Assembly: GCA_964393115.1 (NCBI GenBank)
Contig: CAYMST010000043.1
Coordinates: 1-24,208, forward strand
DNA: 24,208 nucleotides
Origin: CAYMST01 sp964393115
GTDB lineage: Bacteria; Bacteroidota; Bacteroidia; Cytophagales; Cyclobacteriaceae
Reading direction: 5' to 3'
Part shown: positions 23,922 to 24,208 of the stretch, one piece after another
How the letters are laid out: each line of letters begins with the position of its first letter
Numbering within the stretch: position 1 is the first letter of the stretch
Notes under the pieces: model-generated
What the model was told of the DNA's origin: nothing
Database searches by the model: none
The model's input: the letters and a program-made list of their open reading frames with translations, nothing else
Translations under genes and position numbers: made by a program

Positions 23922-24208
23922 GAAGCAATATTTAGATCTGATGCAATATATATTGGATAACGGCGCCATAAAAGGAGATCGAACCGGAACTGGCACGAAA
24001 AGTATTTTCGGCTACCAAATGCGCTTTGATTTGGCTGATGGTTTCCCATGCCTCACCACGAAAAAATTGCATCTGAGGTCTATTATTCACGAGCTATTAT
24101 GGTTTTTAAAAGGAGAAAGTAACATCAAATACTTAAAGGAGAATAAAGTTTCTATTTGGGATGAGTGGGCAGACGAAAACGGAGAACTTGGACCGGTATA
24201 TGGGGTTC
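23920..24208 (+). CDS. thyA: Thymidylate synthase, 5' part only
   Basis: The first 96 codons of thyA, cut by the window end. It reads MKQYLDLMQYILDNGAIKGD, then RTGTGTKSIFGYQMRFDL, LTTKKLHLRSIIHELLWFLK, and ends at WADENGELGPVYG. RTGTG is the folate/phosphate-loop block at the N-terminus, and the HELLWFLKG and WDEWAD blocks are typical of ThyA; the catalytic Cys lies beyond the window. The enzyme makes dTMP from dUMP with methylene-tetrahydrofolate. The start is fixed by the family N-terminus and overlaps the proposed GH113-like start in the other direction. Confidence 0.95.
   Translation, partial: MKQYLDLMQYILDNGAIKGDRTGTGTKSIFGYQMRFDLADGFPCLTTKKLHLRSIIHELLWFLKGESNIKYLKENKVSIWDEWADENGELGPVYGV

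Noticed and set aside
23922..23996. Longer GH113-like protein starting at 23996
   Set aside because: The extra 25 residues lie inside thyA and put a non-signal segment before the lipoprotein signal.

Overview
The window looks like chromosome of a marine-type Bacteroidota, most likely order Cytophagales. Supporting signs are a secreted protease with a 3-coathanger stack region and a C-terminal T9SS sorting domain, -7 boxes of the Bacteroidota form TAnnTTTG, almost no Shine-Dalgarno sequences, and very AT-rich spacers. No rRNA, tRNA, CRISPR array, transposase or phage structural gene was found.

Layout. (1) 1-556 is a spacer with a degraded copy of a palindromic repeat. (2) 557-5294 is a compact six-gene operon of mostly unknown proteins: two DUF2589 paralogues, two unrecognised proteins between them, a LysM protein without a signal peptide that has a DUF6402-like region, and a small zinc-ribbon protein. 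This is the best candidate for an undescribed system. (3) 5295-6755 holds a possible decayed gene, a small membrane protein, and a long spacer rich in palindromes. (4) 6756-9223 encodes two secreted proteins, an adhesin or tail-fibre-like protein and an M43-like metalloprotease, followed by a dispersed repeat and a strong terminator. (5) 9522-14165 (minus) is a guaA / TPR-receptor / hemL operon. (6) 14350-16338 holds a YfcE-like phosphodiesterase convergent with an FHS-family sugar transporter and a small basic protein. (7) 16460-17092 has an intact 161-bp palindromic repeat next to an outer-membrane protein gene with a frameshift in its signal peptide. (8) 17373-19116 is hisS with the YbaB/EbfC gene. 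(9) 19438-23921 (minus) is a carbohydrate operon: GH113-like lipoprotein, a 36-codon ORF, a GH63-like glucosidase and a DUF4159 protein, all with overlapping stop/start codons. (10) thyA begins at 23920 and runs off the end. Its start codon overlaps the proposed divergent start of the GH113-like gene in one CATG.

How the genes work together. Housekeeping genes (guaA, hemL, hisS, ybaB, thyA) are mixed with secreted and accessory functions. The DUF2589 operon has intergenic gaps of only 3 to 30 bases, so its products are probably made together. Two motifs recur within it: a hydrophobic N-terminal block in both DUF2589 paralogues, and a (V/F)P(I/V)P strand motif shared by the paralogues and the 272-residue protein. 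This suggests related subunits of one cytoplasmic assembly, but its function cannot be read from the sequence. All family calls are from reading protein sequences by eye; no search was run.
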